Shown here: in pieces, positions 1 to 14,800 of the stretch | Layout of the letters: each line of letters opens with the position of its first letter | Numbering within the stretch: position 1 is the first letter of the stretch | Assembly: GCA_964035775.1 (NCBI GenBank) | Contig: OZ038316.1 | Location: 11,241,706 to 11,305,705, forward strand | DNA from: Osedax frankpressi | Taxonomy: Eukaryota; Annelida; Polychaeta; Sabellida; Siboglinidae | Reading direction: 5' to 3' | DNA: 64,000 nucleotides | The notes under the pieces: model-generated | What the model was told of the DNA's origin: nothing | Databases searched by the model: none | Seen by the model: only the letters and a program-made list of their open reading frames with translations | Made by a program: the position numbers and the translations under genes

Positions 1-18
1 CAAACCCATTGACCCCAG

Positions 19-2107
19 GACCACTTGTCCTATTTCTACTTCGTTGGTCGTATCATCGGTATTGCTATCTTCCATAATCACTACCTGGATGGGGGTTTCA
101 CTCTGCCCTTCTACAAACAATTGCTCGGCAAGTCCATTGTCCTCGACGATATAGAAGGGGTTGACCCAGAACTACACCGGTCACTTGTCTGGATGTTGTT
201 AGTGTTACTAGGTGATCTGTTTAGTGTTGCTAGGGTGAGTTGTTTAGTGTTGCTAGGGTGAGTTGTTGCAAGGTGTAGCTGTTTGTCTAAAGTATATATC
301 ATCATAGCATTTACCATTCAATTGATTTAATTTTCTTTAAAAAAGTAATATTTCTTTTCTTATGCTGCTACGAATAAATTTCACTTGACACAGTTATTAC
401 ATCAATTATTCTTCGCATTGTTATTTAAATTCATTGTTGACCACAAATTACCGCAGAGAAAATAAAATTGACGGGGTTTTTGAGAACACATTTTCTGTTG
501 AACAGCTTGTTTACGGAGAAATGAAGAGTAAAGAATTAAAACCAGGTTCCCTTCCCTTCCCTTCCCTTCCCTTCCCTTCCCTTCCCTTCCCTTCCCTTCC
601 CTTCCCTTCCCTTCCCTTCCCTTCCCTTCCCTTCCCTTCCCTTCCCTTCCCTTCCCTTCCCTTCCCTTCCCTTCCCTTCCCTTCCCTTCCCTTCCCTTCC
701 CTTCCCTTCCCTTCCCTTCCCTTCCCTTCCCTTCCCTTCCCTTCCCTTCCCTTCCCTTCCCTTCCCTTCCCTTCCCTTCCCTTCCCTTCCCTTCCCTTCC
801 CTTCCCTTCCCTTCCCTTCCCTTCCCTTCCCTTCCCTTCCCTTCCCTTCCCTTCCCTTCCCTTCCCTTCCCTTACCATGCTCTTCCGCCCTATTCAGGAG
901 GTGACCAGATCCTTGTAACCGAGGACAATAAAAACGAATATGTCCGCCTCTACGTGAATTGGCGTTTCATGCGAGGTATAGAAGCACAGTTTCGCGCTTT
1001 ACAACGCGGCGTCGGTGAGTTGGTACCAGCGACCTTGTTGCGACCTTTCGACGAACGCGAACTCGAACTCATCATCAGCGGACTCGGCAAAATTGACGTA
1101 GCCGACTGGAAACGTCACACGCGACTCAAACACTGTCAGCCGTCGACTCCGGTTGTCGTCTGGTTTTGGCGCATCGTAGCGTCCCACTACGACGAAGAGA
1201 AGAGGGCGAGACTTTTGCAGTTTGTAACTGGCTCGTCGAGAGTCCCCTTACAAGGCTTCAAGGCGCTTCAAGGTTACCGGCGCTAATTAACCGAAGCCTT
1301 AGCTAATCGTGTGCGCCTGGCGAACTTTAGCACCATTTAATAACCCCTGGCATCCCTCGTGAATCCGTAGACATCTCTATCGATCTCTAGTTTGTCATGG
1401 CAACATAGACATTCAACTTCAATCTGTGATTTTATGTTTTTGAATTGAAATTATTTATTATAAATTTTAAAATCAATGTTTTCACGTGAACTGATCTCTA
1501 ATTTGTCTTATTGTATTCAATTGGCCGTAAAACCTTTCACTCCTTCAGGTTCAACTGGAGCCAGTGGTCCTCGTCTGTTTACAATTCATCTGGTTGACAT
1601 AGAGACTAATAACCTACCTAAAGCTCACACTTGGTTAATGATGAACACTTTAAACAACACATTCCTTACAATAACCCACTATCATCTATAGTCTTTCTAT
1701 CCCTCTCTCTCTCCGTATCCCTCTCTCTGTATCCCTCTCTTTGTATCCATCTCTCTGTATCCCTCTCTCTCTGTATCCCTCTCTCACTCTCTAACTCTCA
1801 TACGCTCTCTCAATCTCTATCTGCCGATTATCTCACCCTTCCGCTCTCCCCGCTTTAAAACACTATTCGCAACCGCAATTATCTTTTAAACAATTACAAT
1901 TATCGGTAACAATATTTATAGAACATTGTATGTTATAACCTCTGAACCCAATGCAACTATAATCGTATTTCCGTAGCAGTTTTATTAAACCCCTGATCCA
2001 TTTGCAGCTTTAATAGGATTGATATACCAAATTACGAATCATATGAGAAATTTTATGAGAAACTGACTTGTGCAGTAGAAGAAACTGTAGGATTCTCTGT
2101 GGAATAA
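19..2107 (+). CDS. SMURF: SMURF-type HECT E3 ubiquitin-protein ligase, 3' part
   Basis: C-terminal 275 residues of a NEDD4-family E3 ligase that moves ubiquitin from an E2 through its own cysteine to substrates; SMURFs act on SMAD/TGF-beta/BMP signalling and cell polarity. Exons: 19-197, 457-545, 898-1272, 1549-1633, 2008-2107; phases agree throughout (276 codons with stop). Visible motifs follow human SMURF1/2 nearly residue for residue: FVGRIIGIAIF, GGFTLPFYKQLLGK, YVRLYVNWRFMRGIEAQF, TRLKHC, RLLQFVTGSSRVPLQGFKAL, LPKAHTCFNRIDIP and the short tail ending GFSVE. The catalytic cysteine is the C of AHTCFNR; its codon is split by the last intron (TG at 1632-1633, C at 2008). C2, WW and the first part of HECT lie left of the window. 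AATAAA at 2103-2108 overlaps the stop. Family sure; SMURF1 versus SMURF2 cannot be assigned because invertebrates usually have one. Confidence 0.95.
547..873. repeat. TTCCC pentanucleotide microsatellite filling SMURF intron
   Basis: About 65 nearly perfect copies of TTCCC. The array starts one base after the GT of the donor of exon 457-545 and ends about 24 bases before the next exon, so it makes up almost the whole intron. Its pyrimidine richness also supplies the tract before the acceptor at 896-897. The exon's frame stays open through the array as Ser-Leu-Pro-Phe-Pro repeats. Confidence 0.97.
1697..1832. repeat. CT-rich imperfect repeat (CTCTCTGTATCC-like)
   Basis: Imperfect 12-16 base units with core CTCTCTGTATCC, in the last SMURF intron downstream of the donor at 1634. 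Confidence 0.8.
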
Positions 2108-2867
2108 ATGTGCATAGTTTTATTTGTATATATTTTTACCTCTTTATGTATATATACAATTACTAATAATATGATTATTGATTATTGATTACTAATTTTA
2201 TTATTTCGCCATTATTAAATATATTAGTAAAACAATTTATTTATTACAATTGCTTTCTTTATTGAATTATTCTTGCAATAAATATCAAATTATAATTATA
2301 TTGTTTAATTTGAGCTCATTAATATGTTCAAGTTAATATATATCATATAAATTTGAGTTATTTTATTTTATAATATATTTTTTTGATTCCATTATATTTG
2401 AACCATTCAATATATAATATTATTCAATTTTTTGTAATTATAAAATTATTTCGCAGGAAATAGTTTCATAATAGACATAGTTGTTGGATTAAAATAATTG
2501 TGCTTCTACTATAACTTTATAATGGCATTTTAAATATTTTATATCATCTATGATTGATATTAATTCACTATTAACATTATCTTTGCTATATCCGTGATAA
2601 TCAAATGAAAATATTTTTCAAGTAATTTTATTAATATAATTATATTCAATATAAATAACATACTAATCACATCAATTTATACTTTTATCCGTAACATTAA
2701 TAAAATATTCAACTATTGACTTTATATGTTATTTTCAATTACGAAATGAACTGATTTTCTATAGAAATTGCAATAAAATATCGGTATCCTAGGACTCTTT
2801 CTGGTAGTTACCGCAATAGAATATTGTAATAATATTGTTATAATTTAAAAAAATATTCATTGTTACA
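2108..2867. other. AT-rich SMURF-IFT140 intergenic spacer
   Basis: Spacer between two genes in the same orientation. It must hold the SMURF 3'UTR and the IFT140 promoter and 5'UTR. It is very AT-rich with no coding-like stretch or repeat array; I see no convincing promoter element. Confidence 0.7.
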
Positions 2868-5800
2868 ATGGCTGTATACTTTGACCACAAAGCACATGCT
2901 CCATATCCTGGACAAAATACGGATATACATTGGCATCCTACTTTACCGATTTTAGCAGTAGCCTCGTATGCTGATAGCACCGGTGGTAGCGTAAACCTGT
3001 ATAAAGATGAAGTTAGTCGATGTCTTTGAATCTGATATCATTCTAGAATAATACAAACTACTATATTAGATATTATTTAAACCATTATATTTTTATTTTG
3101 TAATATTGATTACTCACACAATACTAGATGTCAGAATAAATTCCATAGCCCATATGAATATAGTATACGAACACAAGTAAACTTTTAAATGAAACATATA
3201 GTATAATTTAATATAATAGGACACGATTTACTAGTAAATTGTAGCAACTAGATATATCGTATAAACTTTCTACTTCATAAATTTAGAAATGATATCAATA
3301 CATTTAAATTTATCAATAAAATATTACCATTATTAATATAAACGGAGATATAATATATTAACTTTAATATCAAGTCGAATATCACCTACGCACACCCATA
3401 TCCGATACCAGGGAGAGTATCTTCCAGACGCGGAGATTCGCAAGTCTCGGTCTGCGTCTGCGTTGGCGTGGCAGGGTAAACGCAAAGCCCTGGCAGTCGG
3501 CTGGGAGACCGGAGCCGTCACTGTCTACAATCGCTGCGAGCGCGAAATGTTCGAGGCTCCGATGACCGACCGTGCTCACGGCGTGGAGATCACGGTGTTG
3601 GCGTGGTCTTCAGCCGGCACTCGACTCGTCAGCGGAGATGTGGTCAGTGAATCTGCGAATTTATTCTTATGAGAATTACACTTACTCCTATGAGAATTGT
3701 ACTCAATTCTATGAGAATTGTACTTACTCCTATGAGAATTATACTTACTCCTATGAGAATTATACTTACTCCTCTGAGAATTGTAATTACTCCTATGAGA
3801 ACTGTACTTACTCCTATGAGAATTGTACTTACTCCTATGAGAACTGTACTTACTCCTATGAGAATTGTACTCACTCCTATGAGAATTGTACTTACTCCTA
3901 TGAGAATTGTACTTACTCCTATGAGAACTGTACTTACTCCTATGAGAATTGTACTTACTCCTATGAGAATTGTACTTACTCCTCTGATAATTGTACTTAC
4001 TCTCATGAGAATTGTACTTACTCTCATGAGACTTGTAATTACTCCTATGATAATTGTACTTACTCCTATGAGAACTGTACTTACTCTCATGAGAATTGTA
4101 CTCACTTCTATGACAGTTGTACTTACTCCTATGAGAATTGTACTTACTCCTATGAGAATTATACTTACTCCTATGAGAATTATACTTACTCCTCTGAGAA
4201 TTGTAATTACTCCTATGAGAATTATACTTACTCCTCTGAGAATTGTAATTACTCCTATGAGAATTATACTTACTCCTATGAGAATTGTAATTACTCCTAT
4301 GACAGTTGTACTTACTCCTATGAGAATTGTACTTACTCCTATGAGAATTGTACTTACTCCTATGAGAATTATACTTACTCCTATGAGAATTATACTTACT
4401 TCTATGAGAATTGTAATTACTCCTATGAGAATTATACTTACTCCTCTGAGAATTGTAATTACTCCTATGAGAATTATACTTACTCCTATGAGAATTGTAA
4501 TTACTCCTATGAGAATTATACTTACTCCTATGAGAACTGTACTTACTCCTATGAGATTTGTAATTACTCTCATGAGAATTGTAATTACTCCTATGATAAT
4601 TGTACTTGTTTCTATGAGTATTGTACTTATTCCTATGAGAATTGTACTTATTCCTATGAGTATTGTTCTTGTTTCTATGAGTATTGTACTTATTCCTATG
4701 AGTATTGTGCTTATTCCTATGAGAATTGTACTTGTTTCTATGAGTATTGTACTTGTTTCTATGAGTATTGTACTTATTTCTATGAGTATTGTACTTACTA
4801 TTATGAGAATTGCGTTTACTCGGCTGCGAAATTCATTTTATAAATATTCCATACTCCAAAGCCCCGCCGACTATAAGGTCATTGTTATACGAGGTCCATA
4901 ACCGCATTGTCTATATAGCTCTGGGTCCGAGTGTCACTTAATACTAACTGATGCCTGGATTGACAGAGTGGCATGCTGATTGTTTGGCAGATTGACGGTC
5001 GGTGCCAATTTGTTGGTCCGCTGAAGATTACGAATCTCAATCAACAACTCACCGAAATCGTGTTGCAGCCGCAAATCTCCCTCGACCAGACGAGGTGAGA
5101 GTCGGGATGGGGGAAGGGAGGAAAGGGTGAAGGAGAGGGAAATGAGGTGGGAGGAGGAAAGGAGGGGAAGAGAGTAGCGAGGAGAGCTATGACTAGAGCG
5201 CGAGGAAGGGAGAGTGGGTAGGGAGAGAATTCGACGTGAGACGGGATGATCTCACTCTCATATCACTCTTTATAGTGACATCCAGAGATTAGCCAAAGCA
5301 GCGGTCAGTGGTGACCAACATGCCCTGGATATGTTTAATTACGTTCAGAATCGAAACTCTGCACAGAACAACGAAGCCACAACTTTCTTCCTCGGAACTA
5401 AAGGAGGTAGTAACTAGTGACATAAATAGTGAGATAAATAGTGAGATATCTTGTGAGATATCTCGTATTTAATGTTTTTTATAATATATTTTATGAACAT
5501 ACATATTGATAAAATAGATGGTTGACATTAATTTCAAATAATGATAGAATACCGTGAAAAACATTAAATATAATGATCAAATGTATATTTAAAATTTGTG
5601 ATTTTAAGTACTTTTGTATATTAACAAATATTATTTGAATATATGAACTAAATGTTTTCTCTACCCTAACAGGGGAAGTTTATCACATCAACAAGCAGGG
5701 GGAGCCTGTGCAAAGCTTCACCGTTGAAGCTGCTATACGACGTCTACTATACTACAGCGATAAAGGTCATGAATTGTGACTTCTGATTGTCAACAGATCT

Positions 5801-8800
5801 TTGTAGTGGTTGTAAATAAACATAATAACTACAACATAGATCTTTATATTTATATATAAATTTATCTCTTTGAATATCATCTATTCATCTTTATGTGCAT
5901 AAATATTTATATGATGTAAATTAATTTATTTCAATCTATTTCTCTTAAAAATAAGCATTAATTTCTTTTATCGAAATACATTTAATTAACTTAATAAACT
6001 TGATTAATTAATGATTCAAAACTAATCTAACTTTCAATCAATTTGTTACGAATTTAAATGGAATCTCTTTATCATAGAAATGGATATTATTACGTTGGCT
6101 ATTTAACTTGTCTTCTCATCTAACAGATGTTCTTATAACAATCACTGAGACCATGGTGGTCACACAGCATTCTATTAACAAAGACTACCAAACCACAGAA
6201 ATCTCCAAGGTTTTCTTCCTCCCTCCCTCCCTCCCTCCCTCCATCCCTCCCTACCCACTACCCCATCCTTCCCTCTCTCCATCCCTCCCTCCCTCCCTCC
6301 NNNNNNNNNNNNNNNNNNNNNNNNNNNNNNNNNNNNNNNNNNNNNNNNNNNNNNNNNNNNNNNNNNNNNNNNNNNNNNNNNNNNNNNNNNNNNNNNNNNN
6401 NNNNNNNNNNNNNNNNNNNNNNNNNNNNNNNNNNNNNNNNNNNNNNNNNNNNNNNNNNNNNNNNNNNNNNNNNNNNNNNNNNNNNNNNNNNNNNNNNNNN
6501 TCCCTCCTCCCTCCCTCCCTCCCTCCATCCCTCCCACCCTCCCTCCCTCCCTCTCCCTCCCTCCCTCCCTCACTCCTTCCCTCCCAAAGGTAAAACTGAG
6601 TGGTAGAAATGCACACCCTGATACAATTTGGGCCGGTGACGGAATGCTTGCCACCTGCACCGGTGAGAACGTTATCAGGTGCGTCTAAAGCCCTAGGGTC
6701 ACTCAAGGTCAAGAGCACTTAACTAAGACGCTTGTCACTCAATCGTTATTAATTAATTGTAACGCTGTATTGGAATTCAAACAGAAACCTACCCCATAAA
6801 ATCACATCCCTACTTCTCACCCTTCTCCACTACTTTAAGCTTCATCCTCGTACCCTCTCTAATTTCTCCCACCTCATATACTTCTTAATATTTAATCAAG
6901 CACCTCCGCCAGCTAACATCCCTTGCATCCATTTTGTTTATGACCCCATCAGCTAACATCCCCCTATATCCAAACCCTCTCCTAATTTGGTCGAGCCTCC
7001 ATCAGAATGTGGGATCTCGATCGCGAGGAGAATTTTGTTTTGACACTGGAAGGTCAAAGTTCATTCACTCAGACAGAAAACATCACCTGCATATCATACT
7101 GCAAAGCTAAAGGTCAAAACTCCTTTACCACCACGCAGTTGACCTATAGGTCCATTAACCACTTGCGACTCTACTTTCTTATGTCGCTTTATTGGCTCCT
7201 CCCCCATGCTACCTTAGTCCGTTTCATATCATCGTTGGCTGTATTACGGTTCTTTCCTCCGCCCTCGTCTACTCTATGAATCGCTTCACCCATCAACTGT
7301 ACATTGGTCTATTTCACAGGTTTACTAGCTGGAGGTACTGATAATGGAAAAGTGGCAATGTGGAAATACAGCGAAGGTGTTAGCGAGTCTAGAGTTTCTC
7401 TAGATACATTAGGTTATTAAACCCTATTTCACTAAACCCCATTTCATTAAACCCCATTTCATTAAACCCCATTTCATTAAACCCCATTTCACTAAACACC
7501 ATTTCACTAAACACCATTTCACTAAACCCCATTTCACTAAACCCCATTTCATTAAACCCCATTTCATTAAACCCCATTTCATTAAACCCCATTTCACTAA
7601 ACACCATTTCATTAAACCCCATTTCACTAAACCCCATTTCACTAAACCCCATAAAAATAAAATAATTAATTCATAATTATTAATGTCCTTATATTTCTAT
7701 TATAAATTCAATACATTTAATTATAAAAACATATCATTTATAGTTTGTAATTTATTTGTATTGTTACATAACAGATGAGCCAGAACATCGGTGGACATTG
7801 CAGCCAGCCTGCAGTGTGCCTGGACCTGTCTCCGATATTTCTGTTAGTAGTTGTCGCAACTAAGGAATTAAAGGAATGCCGAAATTTTTATGTTAAAATA
7901 TAGGAAATTTATTCCGATTCATTCTTAAATAAATAGAATCACTTTTTACAATATTGTTTCAGTTTTTGTCAAATAAATTGCAGATAAATTGCAGATAAAT
8001 TGCATAAATTATTCATCAATTATTTCTTGAAAGAATCAAAATTTAATTCATGAAAAATTTCTGGTGACTAAATTTTTTTAATAATTTTGTGTTTTTATCT
8101 TTAATAAATAATTACTCAAAAATTTAAAAGCATTGATTATGTAATAAAAAGTTAATTAAATTTTGAAAATCAAACAGAATGTCGCTGTGATTTCTTTTAT
8201 TGTTTATATTGAATTTTTAATTAATTGTTTATTTTATAATCTATATTATAAAAGCACAAAATGAAGATTAATATTTATTATATAAATATATTGTACATAA
8301 AAAGTTCATAAATCCATACTCTAGAATATTGGTGACATTAGTTTATTCACTAAAATGAGGTAATGACAAAATAAATTGACTTATTACATAATATTAAAAA
8401 TTGCGGATCAATACCAAACCCAATATTAAATATCATAAATAACTTCATACACTATCCCCGTAAAACATCCACTCTAACCGATTAAAACCCATTACGCTCA
8501 GTGGGGCTCAGATTTCAATCTACTAGCGGTGAACACAGTAACTGATGTTTATATTCTTTGCGAGCAAATAATGAGCGCTCACTGCTCGGATCAGGTCATT
8601 ATTGTTACGCAATACCTGCGCTTTGTTATGCAACACCAGAAGTGCAATATTCACATTTATATATATTATATAACTTTGGTCATTGCTTATATAATACAAT
8701 GACCATTTATTATTTAATGTGAATTATTAACCCAATCTATAATAGCATCAATAATATTTTATTATTTATGACATTTCATCTAATTATCTATTGAATAACA

Positions 8801-11800
8801 ATAGTTTATTAGATAAATTTATTATACAATAGGAAAGGTAATAAGCTGTATTTGGTAATAATAAAATCATAAGTAATAATGCCATCAATCATATCTGTAA
8901 TTTAATTGTAATTATTAATTATTATTGGTGTATTTAATTTAGATTTAATACCTATTAGCGTATCTATGAATTGATTGCGTTTCTGAATTCATTGCTATGC
9001 AGACAGCTGTCATTCAAACGGCGCCCAGTGAGTTATCTGTTGATATCTTCAGCGCCAACATACACCACAAACTCAAGGCCGACATCAACATCAAGGGAGT
9101 CTACTGCACCAAGGTCAGCCCGTGTCCGCGGCCACGATGATGCAATACGATGAATGTTGCATAAGAGTTATGCGACCAGTTGATTTCACTAGGATTTCTC
9201 ACCATACGTCGTATGTCATATGTCGTGTATGGTCGCGCCATGAACACATTTTCTTATGGACAGACCATAAGAAGTACCGTCAATAAAATGGAGAATGTAA
9301 TTTACGATATCTATTACATAACCATACAGTTATGAAATTGCTGCCTTACAGTTACTGACTTGAAGTTACATGTTTATTATAACTCCGGATTGTTTTCTAA
9401 ACAATTTCCCATTGAGGAAAGAAATTCAATTAATAGAAATTGTTCAGGAAATGGAGTGAATTATTGATACGATATCTAGCAACATTTACGAATGACAATG
9501 AAATGTCCTCCTTAACTTTATCTTGTCGTTCCTTTAGTTTATTCAGAAATAAGATCAATTCAACTGAAACTAAAACTTAATACTCAAGAATAGTCAGATA
9601 TTATAAGTGATCATTATTAATAACCATTTGATTACAATAACAATAATAGAAAACTGATTTACATTCCTTTTCATAATCATCGCTATAATGGTTGATTGAT
9701 TGGTGATTAATCAATTAGGTAAATAATTAATTTATTGATTAATTAAATGATTAATTGATTGTGAGATTAAAACAGGGACAATATATTTGAAGCCAGAAAG
9801 TAAATATTTTTGCAATAATAATAATGTTTATAATAATTCTTAAACTCGTATGTTTACTGGAAGTTCAGCAGGCGTGACGCAATATTGCATGACATCATCA
9901 TCCGTGATATGATGTAATAGTGTAATATTCAATGCACCTAATAGCGTGTGACTCGCGTGATCTCAACACTAGCGATATGACGTAATGGTGTACCCATCTA
10001 ATGATTTCACTATTATGCAATACAACGCTATTACGCAATAACGCATACCATCGGTGCAGACGCAATAGCACATTTCACAGTCACCACGACGTACTAGCTG
10101 GTACCGTTACAGGACTCCATTGCTATCTGGGACCACCGGAAGCTGGTGATCTATCAAATTCCCGCGGACAATGAAGTGATCAAGGTCGCCGGGGCTTTCG
10201 ATTCCAACTCCAAGGTCGTTTGTGTTTACGAACAGAACTGCTACACCCTCGACTCAGCCAACGTACAAGTGCATACGCTTCAGGTAAGAGGCGTGACTTA
10301 GCGATATAGAGCGTTGCTTAGCGATATAGGGCGTGACTTAGCGATATAGGGCGTGACTTAGCGATATAGGGCGTTGCTTAGCGATATAGGGCGTGACTTA
10401 GCGATATAGGGCGTGACTTAGCGATATAGGGCGTTGCTTAGCGATATAGGGCGTGATTTAGCGATATAGGGCGTTGCTTAGCGATATAGGGCGTAACTTA
10501 GCGATATAGAGCGTTGCTTAGCGATATAGGGCATTGCTTAGCGATATAGGGCGTTGCTTAGCGATATAGGGCGTGATTTAGCGATATAGGGCGTTGCTTA
10601 GCGATATAGGGCGTGACTTAGAGATATAGGGCGTTGCTTAGCGATATAGGGCGTGATTTAGCGATATAGGGCGTTGCTTAGCGATATAGGGCGTGACTTA
10701 GAGATATAGGGCGTGACTTAGCGATATAGGGCGTGACTTAGCGATATAGGGCGTGACTTAGCGATATAGGGCGTGACTTAGCGATATAGGGCGTGACTTA
10801 GCAGCGTAGGGCGTGACTTAGCAGCGTAGGGCGTGACTTAGCAGCGTAGGGCGTGACTTAGCGATATAGGGCGTGACTTAGCAGCGTAGGGCGTGACTTA
10901 GCAGCGTAGGGCGTGACTTAGCAGCGTAGGGCGTGACTTAGCGATATAGGGCGTGACTTAGCAGCGTAGGGCGTGAATTAGCAGCGTAGGGCGTGACTTA
11001 GCGATATAGGGCGTGACTTAGCAGCGTAGGGTGTGACTTAGCAGCGTAGGGCGTGACTTAGCAGCGTAGGGCTTTGCTTAGCGATATAGGGCGTGACTTA
11101 GCGATAGGGGGCGTGACTTAGCAGCGTAGGGCGTGACTTAGGTTTAGGGTGCCTAGATTACTGGCAGAACTGCGATACCCTAGACTTGTTTACAGTAGAG
11201 TTTGGGAATATTTCTAATTGGTTGCCGCAATATCATCGGCCTCGTGATTTCTAATTCTTTCGCCTACCACCAGGGTACCGTAAAGCAACTGCTGCCATTC
11301 TCTGAGAATGAAGGTCAGCCACACCATCTGTCAATAAACAGACATCATCTAGTTGTTACTGGAGATGTCGGTGTCGTGAAATGCTATGACTTGTCAAGGA
11401 GGTTTACACTCACGCACACACACACACACGCACACACACGCACACACACGCACACACACACATACACACGCATACACACACATACGCATACACACACACA
11501 CGCATACACACGCACACACGCACACATACACATGCACACACACGCATACACACACGCAAACACACATGCATAGACACACATACACACACGCATACACACA
11601 CGCATACACACGCACACACACATACACAAGCACACACGCAAACACACACGCACACACACATGCATACACACGTACACACACACACGCATACACACACATA
11701 CACACACACATACACACACATAAACACACACCTACTCACATACTCTCACATGCCTCAATATATACCTTCATACAATATTACAGACTTATATACTATAGAT

Positions 11801-14800
11801 ATAGTATATAGTGTACATCTAGTATATAGCTTATATAGTATATAGCTCTTATAAGCCCTCTTTCATAATTTTATTTACATTAATTTGCATCATATTTTCG
11901 AATAACAAATGCTTATAAATATATTTGTCATCATTCACGAGATAGAAAAACAATAGAATGTAATTATCTTAATATTGTACCATTAGAATATTTTAATGGA
12001 ACATAAAATTAATTAATTATTTTTTACAAAGGATTGTATAACATGTCAAGGTCATTTGCTATATATTCACTATTGAGATCACAGATTACATTGACAACTC
12101 CGTTATCTTTGCAGGGAAGCCAAACAAAATGGTAACACAAAGATTCTGAGATCGTGTATCAATCAATTTCAGTCGATAGAAAACGCGAAGTCAAATTGCT
12201 CTGGAAGCAAAATTGCGATCATCGTCAAATTAGTTTGTATCATGGCGGTAGTGTTTTTAATTGCGTAGACGATAATGGTGTCGTTAATAATGTAGGTCCT
12301 ACGTGCTAGGGGAGGATGTGTGTAGTGGTGTAAGGGAGTGTTACAGACTATTGAATAGGGCATTAATTGTATAATGAGTAATGAATACCGTAATATTGAC
12401 TATTGTTTGTTTTTTGAAAATTGACTATTCGAGAAAATAATATTTATGTAGATATTAATAGTTATATAATTATTGCATAACAATCTGATTAATTCGAATT
12501 CTAGACGGATAACACAACTGATACTAAACTCTATATATGGGACATCGACTCCGACATGCTGACCTACTTTGACCTGATGATCGGAAAAGGAGAGAACGAT
12601 GACAACCAATCAAATTCAGGGTACATATCTTCATTGAAAGTCTTGCATAATATTAAATAATATTATTAGGTAATATTAATATTTATTAGGTAACATTAGA
12701 CATATTATTAAGTAATATTAATATATATTTGATAATATTAATATTTATTAATTACAATTGTTATTTCAGAGATTATGTAGTATAAATTATAAAGATATCA
12801 GTTTACTTATTATATTTATATAGTTGATAACTGTTATATATATATATATATATATATACTATAACTGTAATTATTATCAAATGCTACCTCACCTCACCTC
12901 ACAAGACCTCACCTCACCTAACCTCACCTCATAAGACCTCACCTCAGTTCGCCTCACCTTACCTCACCTCACCTCAGTTCACCTTACCTCACGTCACTTC
13001 ACGTCATCTCACCTCAGTTCACCCCGCCTTACCTCACCTAACCTCACCTCAGTTCACCTCACCTTACCTCACCTCACCTCACCTCAGTTCACCTCACCTC
13101 AGTTCACCTTACCTCAGTTCACCTCACCTCATCTCACCTAACCTCACCTCACCTCACGTCACCTAACCTCACCTCACAAGACCTCACCTCAGTTCACCTC
13201 ACCTTACCTCACCTCACCTCACCTCAGTTCACCTCACCTCAGTTCACCTTACCTCAGTTCACCTCATCTCACCTAACCTCACCTCACCTTACCTCACCTA
13301 ACCTCACCTCACAAGACCTCACCTCAGTTCACCTCACCTTACCTCACCTCACCTCACCTCAGTTCACCTCACCTCAGTTCACCTTACCTCAGTTCACCTC
13401 ACCTCATCTCACCTAACCTCACCTCACCTTACCTCACCTAACCTCACCTCACAAGACCTCTCCTCAGTTCACCTCACCTTACCTCACCTCACCTCACCTC
13501 AGTTCACCTCACCTCAGTTCACCTTACCTCAGTTCACCTCACCTCATCTCACCTAACCTCACCTCACCTCACGTCACCTTACCTCACAATACCTCAACTC
13601 AGTTCACCTCACGTCACCTAACCTCACCTCACCTCACGTCACTTCACCTTACCTCACAAGACCTCACCTCAGTTCACCTTACCTCAGTTCACCTCACCTC
13701 ATCTCACCTAACCTCACCTCACCTCACTTCACCTTACCTCACAAGACCTCACCTCAGTTCACCTCACGTCACCTAACAAGACCTCACCTCAGTTCACCTC
13801 ACGTCACCTCACAAGACCTCACCTCACCTTACCTTACCTCACAAGACCTCACCTCAGTTCACCTCACCTCACAAGACCTCACCTAACCTCACCTCACAAG
13901 ACCTCACCTCAGTTCACCTCACCTCACCTTACCTCACCTTACCTTACCTCACAAGACCTCACCTCAGTTCACCTCACCTCACAAGACCTCACCTAACCTC
14001 ACCTCACAAGACCTCACCTCAGTTCACCTCACCTCACCTTACCTCACCTTACCTTACCTCACAAGACCTCACCTCAGTTCACCTCACCTCACAAGACCTC
14101 ACCTAACCTCACCTCACAAGACCTCACCTCAGTTCACCTCACCTCACCTTACCTCACCTTACCTTACCTCACAAGACCTCACCTCAGTTCACCTCACCTC
14201 ACAAGACCTCACCTAACCTCACCTCACAAGACCTCACCTCAGTTCACCTCACCTCACCTTACCTCACCACACCTCACGTCACTTCACCTCACCTCACCTC
14301 ACCTCACCTCACCTCACCTCACAAGACCTCACTTCAGTTCACCTTACCTCACAAGACCTCACCTCAGTTCACCTCACCTCACAAGACCTCACCTAACCTC
14401 ACCTCACAAGACCTCACCTCACCTCACCTCACCTCACCTTACCTCACCTTACCTTACCTCACAAGACCTCACCTCAGTTCACCTCACCTCACAAGACCTC
14501 ACCTAACCTCACCTCACCTCACAAGACCTCACCTTACCTTACCTCACAAGACCTCACCTCAGTTCACCTCACCTCACAAGACCTCACCTCACCTCACCTC
14601 ACCTAACCTCACCTCACCTAACCTCACCTAGTGGTGATCTCATGCGAAGTCCTATTTCGGTGTTCTGGGACTCAGATGACCCGAGGTTGGTTGTTGTCGT
14701 CACTTCGCCGTTGTCTGACGACCAGCGGACTCGTTACCATGGCAACAAACTCGTCGACTCCAGGCGACGTGAACGATGGTCCTCCGACACCAATCAAAAA

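Larger units (their letters stand above)
2868..7842 (+). other. IFT140: IFT140 exons 1-10 (first WD40 propeller)
   Basis: Exons: 2868-3011, 3412-3642, 4967-5094, 5276-5406, 5673-5765, 6127-6209, 6590-6678, 7006-7112, 7320-7376, 7775-7842. Each was placed by alignment to remembered IFT140 sequence and by phase. Exon 3 carries [11 protein letters not shown], exon 4 [18 protein letters not shown], exon 8 [16 protein letters not shown] and exon 9 [14 protein letters not shown]. Exon 7 lies directly after the gap-containing CCCT tract, with acceptor AAAG at 6586-6589. Confidence 0.93.

Noticed and set aside
402-904. ORFs through the TTCCC repeat
   Set aside because: Composition artefact in a SMURF intron; only 457-545 is exon.
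3572-4843. Long forward ORFs of 410-423 codons and a 309-codon reverse ORF
   Set aside because: They are frames of the 21-bp intronic minisatellite of IFT140; flanking exons and phase show it is intron.
6108-6718. ORFs running through the N gap
   Set aside because: Made by CCCT repeat and N bases; only IFT140 exons 6 and 7 are coding.
9865-10085. Cluster of TGACGTAATG-like words as a CRE/ATF enhancer
   Set aside because: Words are diverged and irregular; they look more like a decayed repeat, and nothing in the sequence shows regulation.
11384-11811. Several ORFs in the CA-rich tract (Cys-Val or His-Thr repeats)
   Set aside because: Dinucleotide repeat open in all frames; intron 14 of IFT140.
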